Of a stretch of DNA of 22,829 bases, positions 14,241 through 21,071 are shown one piece after another. Position 1 is the stretch's first letter, and the number at the start of each line of letters is the position of its first letter. The DNA is taken from assembly GCA_021158845.1 (NCBI GenBank), contig JAGGSY010000089.1:1-22829 (forward strand), in the 5' to 3' direction. The notes beneath the pieces are model-generated. The model was given only the letters and a program-made list of their open reading frames with translations. It was not told the DNA's origin and did no database searches. The translations under genes were made by a program, and so were the position numbers. Source of the DNA: Caldisericia bacterium. GTDB taxonomy: Bacteria; Caldisericota; Caldisericia; B22-G15.

Positions 14241-16018
14241 TCTATCTTCATTATTGACAAAAAAGCCTCTTGTGGAATTTCAACTCTACCAACCATCTTC
14301 ATTCTCTTTTTCCCTTCTTTTTGTTTTTCAAGAAGCTTTCTCTTTCTCGTTACATCTCCACCATAGCATTTTTGAAGAACATTTTTTCTTAATGGTGCTA
14401 TAGACTCTCTTGCAATTATTTTTCCTTCTATTTTTGCCTGTAGGACCACCTCAAATAGTTGCCTTGGGATTAACTTCCTCATTTTCTGGAGAACTTCTCT
14501 TGCCTTTCTGTATGCCTCATCTCTGTAGGTTATAAAGGAGAGGGCTCCAACAGTTTTCCCATTTACAAGCACACTCACCTTTACAAGATCACTTTTCTCC
14601 CAGGAGACAATTTCATAATCATATGAACCATAACCATGAGTTGCTGATTTAAGGGCATCAAAGAAACTTATGACAAGTTTTGATAGAGGTATCTTATAGA
14701 TCGAGACAACCCTTGCCTCGTCAATATATTTCATGTCTTCAAACTTGCCTCTTCTTGATTCAAGAAGTTTCATAACATTTCCAATAAAATCTGATGGAGT
14801 AACAATTTTAACCCTTGCCATAGGTTCAAGGACCTCCTTTATTTTCACAGAATCAGGAAATTTTGATGGAGATGTTATCTCTATTTCCTTTCCATTTTTA
14901 AGGATTGCCCTGTATTTTACACTGGGATATGTTACTATAATCTCCTCCCCATACTCTCTTTCCAGTCTCTCCTGTATAATTTCCATGTGAAGGGAACCAA
15001 GAAATCCACATCTAAATCCAGAACCTAAAGCATCAGATTCTTCTGGTTCATATACAAAGGATGGATCATTAAGATAGAGCTTATCCATGGCTTTCCTTAA
15101 ATCCTCATAGTTATCCTGAATTATCGGAAATATGCTTGCAAAAACCACTGGCTTCATCTTTCTAAAGTCAGGTAAAGGCTTTGTATCTGGATAAGATGCA
15201 TCAATTACAGTATCTCCCACATTCACATCCTTTGTATCCCTTATTAAGGCAGCAAAATATCCAACCTCACCGGACTTAAGTTCCTCTTTTGGTACAAGAT
15301 TCAATTCAAATACACCAACTTCTATAACCTCAAACACCTTTTTATTGGAGTAAAGCATTATTTTCATTCCCTTTTTTATAACCCCATCAAAAATTCTTAC
15401 ATGAACAATAACTCCCTTGTATTGATCGTAGTGAGAATCAAAGATTAAAGCCTTTAAAGGTTTCTCATAGTTAACTTCAGGTGGAGGCACCTCTTTTATT
15501 ACTCTTTCCAATAGTTCATTCACTCCATCACCTGTTTTAGCACTTACAAGTGAGACATCTTTAACACCTGTAAGATTTATCAAATCCTCTTCCACCTCAT
15601 CCAGCATTGCGCCTGGAAGGTCAATTTTATTGATAACAGGAATAATCTTTAATCCATTCTCCTTTGCAAGGAAATAGTGGGAGAGTGTTTGAGCTTCAAT
15701 TCCCTGTGTGGCATCCACAAGGAGAATTGCTCCTTCACATGCTGATAAACTCCTTGAGACTTCATAGCTGAAGTCAACATGCCCTGGTGTGTCTATCAAA
15801 TTGAAGATAAATTCCTCTCCACTCTTTGATCTGTATTTTAATCTTACAGGATGCGCTTTTATAGTTATTCCTCTCTCCCTTTCAAGGGACATCTGATCCA
15901 ATGCCTGTCCTTCCTCAAGTAAAGGGGTTTTAAGTCCACAAATCTCAAGAAATCTATCTGCAAGTGTGGATTTTCCATGATCTATATGTGCTATGATGGA
16001 AAAGTTCCTGATGTTCAT
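14237..16018 (-). CDS. lepA: elongation factor 4 (LepA)
   Basis: LepA/EF4 is a translational GTPase of the EF-G family linked to ribosome assembly and initiation. The 593-residue length is typical. Visible are the P-loop region IAHIDHGKSTLADR (residues 9-22), ERGITIKAHPVRL (switch I), LIDTPGHVDFSYEV (G3), NKIDLPGA (G4) and VSAKTGDGV (G5). The LepA-specific C-terminal domain ends with KCYGGDVTRKRKLLEKQKEG, which is diagnostic. It is the first gene of the minus-strand operon. ATG 16018 has no Shine-Dalgarno and lies only 7 nt after a TGGTATAAT element, so the mRNA may be leaderless. Confidence 0.98.
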   Translation of the reverse strand: MNIRNFSIIAHIDHGKSTLADRFLEICGLKTPLLEEGQALDQMSLERERGITIKAHPVRLKYRSKSGEEFIFNLIDTPGHVDFSYEVSRSLSACEGAILLVDATQGIEAQTLSHYFLAKENGLKIIPVINKIDLPGAMLDEVEEDLINLTGVKDVSLVSAKTGDGVNELLERVIKEVPPPEVNYEKPLKALIFDSHYDQYKGVIVHVRIFDGVIKKGMKIMLYSNKKVFEVIEVGVFELNLVPKEELKSGEVGYFAALIRDTKDVNVGDTVIDASYPDTKPLPDFRKMKPVVFASIFPIIQDNYEDLRKAMDKLYLNDPSFVYEPEESDALGSGFRCGFLGSLHMEIIQERLEREYGEEIIVTYPSVKYRAILKNGKEIEITSPSKFPDSVKIKEVLEPMARVKIVTPSDFIGNVMKLLESRRGKFEDMKYIDEARVVSIYKIPLSKLVISFFDALKSATHGYGSYDYEIVSWEKSDLVKVSVLVNGKTVGALSFITYRDEAYRKAREVLQKMRKLIPRQLFEVVLQAKIEGKIIARESIAPLRKNVLQKCYGGDVTRKRKLLEKQKEGKKRMKMVGRVEIPQEAFLSIMKIE

Positions 16019-16025
16019 GTGTTTA

Positions 16026-16034
16026 ATTATACCA
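16026..16034 (-). promoter_or_regulatory. extended -10 promoter of the lepA-recO operon
   Basis: Read on the minus strand, 16034-16026 is TGGTATAAT, a perfect TATAAT with the extended TGn element. No good -35 hexamer lies 16-18 nt upstream, as expected for an extended -10 promoter. A start 7-8 nt downstream falls on or next to the lepA ATG (16018). The 65-bp intergenic region between lepA and the divergent radical SAM gene is otherwise AT-rich and featureless. Confidence 0.6.
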
Positions 16035-16052
16035 CATGCTTTTAAAGTATTA

Positions 16053-16080
16053 TTTACATATCAATCTAAAATGATAAACT
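16053..16080 (+). promoter_or_regulatory. candidate promoter of the radical SAM gene
   Basis: TTTACA (16053-16058) is followed after 16 nt by TGA-TAAACT, with a weak -10 (TAAACT, 16075-16080, four of six matches) and a TGn extension. Transcription would begin near 16087-16090, at or just before the GTG/ATG of the gene, again with almost no leader. The match is modest, so this is a tentative call. Confidence 0.35.
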
Positions 16081-16089
16081 TTATTGGTG

Positions 16090-17529
16090 ATGAAGATAAG
16101 GAAGGTTCTACTTTTTAATCCACCTGTTGGTTTATATCAGCGAGGTGAAGAGAGGTGTCAGGCAGATATTGAGGGAAGTGCCACTGTTTCTATACGTCCT
16201 CCAAATAATCTTGGATATATGGCTTCTGTTCTTAGACTTATTGGAATAACTCCACTAATAAGAGACTATCCTGTGGAAAAGGATAAAGACTTTATAACGG
16301 ATTTAAAAGCATTTAACCCAGACATGTTGATAATGAGTATAACTACAGCAACAATTGAAAAGGATTTAGAATACTTTAAGATTGCAAAAGATGTTAAAAA
16401 AGACATTATAACCGTAGCTGAAGGAGCACATTTTATTACAGCTCCACTTTCATCCTTTAACAAGGAAGTTTATAACTTTATGGATTTTGCCATATACGGA
16501 GAGAGTGAAGGAATAGTGGATAAGCTTGTAGATGCTTTAAACAATAATTTGAATGTATCTTACGTCAAAGGTTTAATATTTAAAGAGAACAACAGGTGGA
16601 TCAAAACTCCACCTTCCCCCTTCATTGAAGACCTTGATTCTCTTCCATTTCCTGCAAGGGATCTTATGAGAAATGAACTTTACATAAATCCAGACACAGG
16701 AAATCCTATTGCAACAATACAAACCTCTCGTGGCTGTCCTGCAAAATGTATATACTGTCTTACCCCCATTGTATCTGGGAGTAAAGTAAGAAAGAGGAGC
16801 GCAAAAAACATTGTTGATGAGATTGAAGAATGTATAAACAAATACAATATAAAAGAGTTCTTCTTCAGAGCAGATACATTCACAATTGATAATGAGTGGG
16901 TTGTCTCTGTTTGTAAGGAAATAATTAAAAGAGATTTAAAGATAAGTTGGGTGGCAAATTCCCGTGTTAAACCATTATCAGAGGATACACTTTTGTGGAT
17001 GAAGAAGGCTGGATGTTATCTTGTTGCATTTGGTATTGAATCTGGGAGTAACAGGAGTTTAAAACTTATGAAGAAAGGAGCTACCGTTTCTGATGCTATA
17101 AGAGCAGTAAATATGGCAAAGAGAGTGGGACTTAAGACATACTGCTTCTTCATGCTTGGTTTCCCCTGGGAGAAGAGAGAAGACATAGAGGAAACCATAA
17201 GATTTTCAAAGAAAATACCGTGTGATTTTGCAGAATTCCATATAGCAACACCATACTATGGAACAGAACTGTTTGAGATGGTTAAAAATGAGGGTCTTAT
17301 AGATAAGGAAATTGTCGGCTACAACTATTTCACAAATCCAGCTGTGGGTACAAAATACCTATCAAGGGATGAACTTATCCACCTGAGAAGAAAGGCTCTT
17401 CTATCTTTCTATCTAAGACCGAATTACATATTAAAAACTTTCCTTTCCATATCTTCAAAGAAAAAGTTTGCGAATTATTTAAGGTATGGACTAAAACTTA
17501 TAAAAAACACTATCTTTAAAACAAGATGA
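16090..17529 (+). CDS. B12-binding-type (BchE-like) radical SAM protein
   Basis: The protein begins KIRKVLLFNPP, followed by PPNNLGYMASVLRLIG, the N-terminal B12-binding Rossmann domain (about residues 3-140) of class B cobalamin-dependent radical SAM enzymes. I do not see a clear DxHxxG cobalamin motif, which is common in this group. The linker LPFPARDLM leads to the radical SAM motif CPAKCIYC (C216, C220, C223). It continues with the FRADTFTIDNEWV segment, VAFGIESGSNRSLKLMKKG and YCFFMLGFPWE. The substrate is unknown; relatives methylate lipids, natural products or tetrapyrroles, and others cyclise. ATG 16090 is chosen, with GTG 16087 and TTG 16084 just upstream. The polymer-forming membrane protein gene follows after 32 nt, so the two are probably co-transcribed. 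The basic C-terminus (about residues 440-480) might contact membranes or lipids. Confidence 0.88.
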   Translation: MKIRKVLLFNPPVGLYQRGEERCQADIEGSATVSIRPPNNLGYMASVLRLIGITPLIRDYPVEKDKDFITDLKAFNPDMLIMSITTATIEKDLEYFKIAKDVKKDIITVAEGAHFITAPLSSFNKEVYNFMDFAIYGESEGIVDKLVDALNNNLNVSYVKGLIFKENNRWIKTPPSPFIEDLDSLPFPARDLMRNELYINPDTGNPIATIQTSRGCPAKCIYCLTPIVSGSKVRKRSAKNIVDEIEECINKYNIKEFFFRADTFTIDNEWVVSVCKEIIKRDLKISWVANSRVKPLSEDTLLWMKKAGCYLVAFGIESGSNRSLKLMKKGATVSDAIRAVNMAKRVGLKTYCFFMLGFPWEKREDIEETIRFSKKIPCDFAEFHIATPYYGTELFEMVKNEGLIDKEIVGYNYFTNPAVGTKYLSRDELIHLRRKALLSFYLRPNYILKTFLSISSKKKFANYLRYGLKLIKNTIFKTR

Positions 17530-17561
17530 TTAAGACTATAAATTGATAAAGGGAGGTTGAT

Positions 17562-18530
17562 ATGAGGATTAAACTTGTAGTCTTAACTGTTATTTTCTTC
17601 TTTGGGTTTACTCTTCTACCAAATTCCCTGAATGCAGAATCACCATATATAGTTAAAAAGGGAAGTGTGGTTGAGGAGCTCATCCTCTCAAATGTTGATG
17701 TCAATATTTATGGATATGTAAAAACTCTAAACCTTGACTCAGGAGATGTAAAAATCTTTAAAGAGGGGAAGGTTGATGATTTAAGAGTAGGTGCTGGAGA
17801 TGTTGAAATTTATGGAGAAGCTAAAGATATTGAGGTTGGGATAGGGAAGGTAACTGTTTATGGAAGGGTTAGAGGAGATATAAAGGTTGGTCTTGGAAGT
17901 GTAATACTCAAATCAAACAGCATCGTTGAAGGAGATATTGCTGTAGTTGGGAAGGTAAAAAGAGAAGAGGGAAGTATTGTAAAAGGTGATGTTGAGATTC
18001 TTAATCTTCCAAGTCTTGCTTTTTTAAAGGATATTATGAAATACAAAGTATCTACACCAAAATCACCAACATCAAAACTGATAACATTCTTTGTCCTCCT
18101 ATTCGTTCTATTTCTAATACTTGCACTCTTTCCCAATGCCACAAAGAGGGGCATTGATTATCTTTCAACAAAACCACTTAACTCATTCCTCCTCTCTTTG
18201 ATACTTATAGCTCTTGCCATTGGAATTTCAATACTGCTGATAGTAACAATTGTTGGGATAATTTTAGTACCACTCCTTGCCATAGGAGCGATAGCTTTGT
18301 ATCTCTTTGGCTCTACGATATTCTACACTACAATAGGAAAACAGATGCTTAAGTTGATAAATGTGGAGGATCCAAATTTAGCCATTTCTTTCCTTGTTTC
18401 AGCTGTTCCTTTGCTCCTTATAGAAGTATTTGTTCCTTACGGAGAGATTATTTCTCTCGTTCCTTTAGTTTTCGGATTTGGAGCAGGTTTTAAAGCCATT
18501 TTCCCTAAGTTAACGATATTCAACCTGTAA
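17562..18530 (+). CDS. exported polymer-forming (bactofilin-like) protein with C-terminal membrane helices
   Basis: The 322-residue protein starts with a signal peptide or anchor (residues 1-26, ending SLNA). Residues about 30-150 form repeated short beta strands of the bactofilin/polymer-forming type: VDVNIYGYVKTLNLDSGDVK, GDVEIYGEAKDIEVGIG, VTVYGRVRGDIKVGLGSV, SIVEGDIAVVGKV. Each turn alternates hydrophobic residues with Gly at a period near 18. Residues about 170-315 contain four to five transmembrane helices. The combination of an exported strand-repeat head and membrane tail resembles proteins annotated only as polymer-forming cytoskeletal or DUF. No precise function is known. GGGAGG lies 6-7 nt before ATG 17562. 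It probably shares a transcript with the radical SAM gene upstream. Recognition of the fold is good, role unknown. Confidence 0.8.
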   Translation: MRIKLVVLTVIFFFGFTLLPNSLNAESPYIVKKGSVVEELILSNVDVNIYGYVKTLNLDSGDVKIFKEGKVDDLRVGAGDVEIYGEAKDIEVGIGKVTVYGRVRGDIKVGLGSVILKSNSIVEGDIAVVGKVKREEGSIVKGDVEILNLPSLAFLKDIMKYKVSTPKSPTSKLITFFVLLFVLFLILALFPNATKRGIDYLSTKPLNSFLLSLILIALAIGISILLIVTIVGIILVPLLAIGAIALYLFGSTIFYTTIGKQMLKLINVEDPNLAISFLVSAVPLLLIEVFVPYGEIISLVPLVFGFGAGFKAIFPKLTIFNL

Positions 18531-18542
18531 AAAATTTATAAA

Positions 18543-18662
18543 ATGATGGAATTATTGTATGGACGAAAAGGATTTTTTAGAAGAAAAGGTGCAGGAACTC
18601 ATAGAGAAAAATCTGAAACTTTCAAAGTAGTTCTTAATTTCAATTTAAACAAAGAGATGTGA
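18543..18662 (+). other. intergenic stretch with two overlapping tiny open frames
   Basis: The 114 nt between the polymer-forming protein and the GIY-YIG gene contain no clear gene. Two short frames exist: 18543-18662 (39 codons, starts MMELLYGRKG) and 18559-18630 (23 codons, MDEKDFLEEKVQELIEKN…). The second is acidic and amphipathic with a leucine/isoleucine heptad-like pattern, and GATGGA lies about 8 nt before its ATG. Either may be a chance frame. No promoter or terminator is evident. A convincing peptide gene would need conservation in relatives. Confidence 0.2.
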
Positions 18663-19064
18663 AAAGCAACTTTTATCAGAGGAGCCAAAGCCCTTTATTG
18701 GCTCCTCTCTGTATTTCCTTAAAATATGTGAAAGCTCCTCCTCTTCTTTGTTTCTTACACAAAAAACACCAACACTTTTTCCTTCCCTAAGAAGATAGTC
18801 TATATGCCACTTAGCCCTTTTTAAGTTAAAGTATCTATTAACTCTTTTATCAATACCTCCTTTTGCACTTCCAACATAGAAGTAGAATCCCTTTTTAAAT
18901 AAGAACTCTCCAAGTTTTCCAATCTTTATCCTCTTATTCTTATTAAGGAAAACAACAAGAATGTATGAACCTTTGTATGAAGGAAAGGGAGGAGAAGTTA
19001 AAAATTCAAACCTGACTCCTTCCCTTTCAAGAATATTAGAGACCTCTTTTAAAACTCTATTCAA
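18645..19064 (-). CDS. GIY-YIG nuclease-like protein of the DUF123 type
   Basis: The 139-residue protein matches the DUF123 group of GIY-YIG domains, known mainly from archaea and thermophilic bacteria. The sequence runs GSYILVVFLNK, then IKIGKLGEFLFKKGFYFYVGSA, DKRVNRYFNLKRAKWHIDYLL, and IKGFGSSDKSCFSHLFV. The nuclease-type Gly-Ser-Tyr and Tyr-Val-Gly strands and the HIDYL motif are intact. The usual Cys of the ECELA segment is replaced here (EEEELSHIL), and the DCxC-like ending reads SDKSC. Start TTG 19064 overlaps the hutU stop by 8 nt. In related genomes DUF123 occurs alone or fused to endonuclease III; here it follows hutU, which gives no functional hint. Biochemical activity is unproven for this group. 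Confidence 0.88.
   Translation of the reverse strand: MNRVLKEVSNILEREGVRFEFLTSPPFPSYKGSYILVVFLNKNKRIKIGKLGEFLFKKGFYFYVGSAKGGIDKRVNRYFNLKRAKWHIDYLLREGKSVGVFCVRNKEEEELSHILRKYREEPIKGFGSSDKSCFSHLFV
18678..18708. repeat. 11-bp perfect inverted repeat in the 3' end of the GIY-YIG gene
   Basis: AGAGGAGCCAA (18678-18688) pairs with TTGGCTCCTCT (18698-18708) around a 9-nt loop. It lies within the last 65 nt of the minus-strand gene and faces the end of the plus-strand polymer-forming gene. Neither side is followed by a strong U-run, so it is at best a weak bidirectional terminator. It codes for part of the conserved EEPIKGFGSSD segment and could be coincidence. Confidence 0.5.
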
Positions 19065-20715
19065 TTGAGGGCATTTTTATCCCATGCTTCTTTGCAAATT
19101 CTATTGCTTCTTCATATCCCGCATCTGCATGTCTTACAACACCTATACCGGGATCATTATTCAAGACAAGTTCAAGTCTTTTATCTGCCATATCTGTTCC
19201 ATCAGCAACTACAACCATCCCAGCATGGATTGAGTATCCAATACCAACACCTCCACCATGATGAACTGCCACCCATGTTGCACCAGATACTGCATTTAAA
19301 AGACCATTAAGGATGGGCCAATCTGCTATGGCATCTGATCCATCCTTCATTCCCTCTGTCTCTCTGTTTGGTGATGCAACTGATCCAGTATCAAGATGGT
19401 CTCTTCCAATTACTATGGGAGCAGATATTTTTCCTTTCCTTACAAGGTCGTTTATTATTTTTCCAAAATGGGCTCTCTCTCCGTATCCAAGCCAGCAAAT
19501 CCTCGCTGGTAATCCCTGAAATTTAACCTTTTCTCTTGCCAGTTTTATCCACCTTACAAGATGGGTATCTTCGGGAAATTCCTTAACTACAATTTCGTCA
19601 GTTACGTATATATCTTTAGGATCACCTGAAAGAGCTGCCCATCTAAAAGGTCCCTTCCCTTCAAAAAACAGAGGTCTTATATACGCTGGAACAAAACCTG
19701 GGAAAGAGAATGCTTCTTTAAATCCTGCTTTATAGGCCTGTCCTCTAATGTTATTCCCGTAATCAAATACAACAGAACCTCTCTTTTTGAACTCCACCAT
19801 TGCCTCAACATGTTTAACTATAGATTCATAGGAGAGTTTCCTGTATTTTTCTGGATTCTCCTTCCTCAGTTTGAGTGCCTCCTCGTAAGGTATTCCTGAA
19901 GGAACATATCCATTTAATTCATCATGAGCAGAGGTCTGATCTGTTACCACATCAGGAATTATCCCTCTCTTAAGCAATTCTGTGTATAGATCCACTGCAT
20001 TCATTACTACACCAATGGATCTTGGGATTCTCTTTTCTTTTGCCTCTTCCATAAGCTTAAGTGCTTCATCGAGAGAATCAACAAGGAATTCAAGATAACC
20101 GGTTTTTATTCTTCTCTCTGCCCTTTTTCTATCCACCTCTGCTATTATACAAATTCCCTCATTCATTGTAATTGCCAGAGGTTGCGCTCCACCCATTCCT
20201 CCAAGACCGGCAGAAAGCACAAATTTTCCCTTCAAACTTCCATTAAAATGTTTGTTTGCCAAAGAAGCGAATGTCTCATATGTTCCCTGAAGTATCCCCT
20301 GAGTTCCAATGTATATCCAGCTTCCAGCTGTCATCTGACCATACATGGTTAATCCAAGTGCTTCAAGTCTTCTAAACTCATCCCATGTTGCCCACTTTGG
20401 AACAAGCATAGCATTTGATATAAGAACCCTTGGTGCAAATTCATGGGTTTTAAATATTCCAACAGGCTTTCCTGATTGAACAACAAGAGTTTCATCATTC
20501 TCAAGTTCCTTGAGAGCTTTAACAATATTCCAGAACGCTTTCCAGTTTCTTGCTGCCTTACCCGTTCCTCCATAGACAATGAGTTCTTCTGGTTTTTCAG
20601 CTACTTCAGGATCAAGGTTATTCATAAGCATTCTTAGAGCAGCTTCCTGCCCCCAACCCTTTGTGTTTAATTTAGTTCCTCTTGGTGCTCTTATAACTAC
20701 CTTTTCATCTCTCAT
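19057..20715 (-). CDS. hutU: urocanate hydratase
   Basis: HutU adds water to urocanate to give imidazolonepropionate, the second step of histidine degradation, using tightly bound NAD+ as electrophile. The 552-residue length is standard. Visible are VYGGTGKAARNW, QSGKPVGIFKTH, VLISNAMLVPKWATWDEF, GQMTAGSWIYIGTQGILQGT, the dinucleotide segment LSAGLGGMGGAQPLA, the active-site region ARICWLGYGERA with C407, and SGATWVAVHHGGGVGIGYS. ATG 20715 is preceded by AAAGGAGGTGAGAA. No hutH, hutI or hutG is nearby, so the pathway, if present, is encoded elsewhere. It lies 12 nt downstream of a Roadblock gene and overlaps the GIY-YIG gene by 8 nt. Confidence 0.98.
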   Translation of the reverse strand: MRDEKVVIRAPRGTKLNTKGWGQEAALRMLMNNLDPEVAEKPEELIVYGGTGKAARNWKAFWNIVKALKELENDETLVVQSGKPVGIFKTHEFAPRVLISNAMLVPKWATWDEFRRLEALGLTMYGQMTAGSWIYIGTQGILQGTYETFASLANKHFNGSLKGKFVLSAGLGGMGGAQPLAITMNEGICIIAEVDRKRAERRIKTGYLEFLVDSLDEALKLMEEAKEKRIPRSIGVVMNAVDLYTELLKRGIIPDVVTDQTSAHDELNGYVPSGIPYEEALKLRKENPEKYRKLSYESIVKHVEAMVEFKKRGSVVFDYGNNIRGQAYKAGFKEAFSFPGFVPAYIRPLFFEGKGPFRWAALSGDPKDIYVTDEIVVKEFPEDTHLVRWIKLAREKVKFQGLPARICWLGYGERAHFGKIINDLVRKGKISAPIVIGRDHLDTGSVASPNRETEGMKDGSDAIADWPILNGLLNAVSGATWVAVHHGGGVGIGYSIHAGMVVVADGTDMADKRLELVLNNDPGIGVVRHADAGYEEAIEFAKKHGIKMPSIE

Positions 20716-20727
20716 TTCTCACCTCCT

Positions 20728-21069
20728 TTATAGATACTCCTTCAATCTTTCAGCATTTTTTCTTAGGACAACCCTTATGAGACCAAGATTTGCCCTCTTC
20801 CTCGCCACAACAGCAAGAAAGAGGGTGCCTACACTTTTTATAAATATATTTCCCCTCTCTGATTCAAGGGTTACAAAATCAAGTTCTCCAAGATGGGTAG
20901 TCGTAAGAATAGTTTTAGCTGTTCTAAATATGGTAGCACATAAACCTGAAATTGCTTCAGGATCAAGAGATGTGTCTGATATACTATCCACAAGAAGCCC
21001 ATCCTCCTCAATTATCATAGCCGCAAAAACATCTGGCAAACTTTTAAGTCTTTCAAGAATTTCTCTCAA
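20728..21069 (-). CDS. Roadblock/LC7 domain protein
   Basis: The 113-residue protein is a single Roadblock/LC7 domain: MREILERLKSLPDVFAAMII, EEDGLLVDSIS, then DPEAISGLCATIFRTAKTIL, ELDFVTLESERGNIFIKSVG and LFLAVVARKRANLGLIRVVL. Such proteins dimerise and regulate Ras-like small GTPases (MglB is the bacterial model). No MglA-type GTPase is in the window. The start is TTG 21069, placed 6 nt after AAAGGAGG, which is formed by the last codons (Lys-Gly-Gly) of the upstream peptidase. It is tightly spaced between the peptidase (2 nt) and hutU (12 nt), so the three are probably one operon. What GTPase or process it serves is unknown. Confidence 0.9.
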   Translation of the reverse strand: MREILERLKSLPDVFAAMIIEEDGLLVDSISDTSLDPEAISGLCATIFRTAKTILTTTHLGELDFVTLESERGNIFIKSVGTLFLAVVARKRANLGLIRVVLRKNAERLKEYL

Positions 21070-21071
21070 TT

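Noticed and set aside
12109..16034. CIRCE operator near hrcA or lepA
   Set aside because: I looked for TTAGCACTC-N9-GAGTGCTAA and found no recognisable inverted repeat.
16090..17529. The radical SAM gene as the third member of the AmmeMemoRadiSam set
   Set aside because: That partner is a PflA-like enzyme without a B12-binding domain; this one has the B12-type N-terminus and lies 14 kb away.
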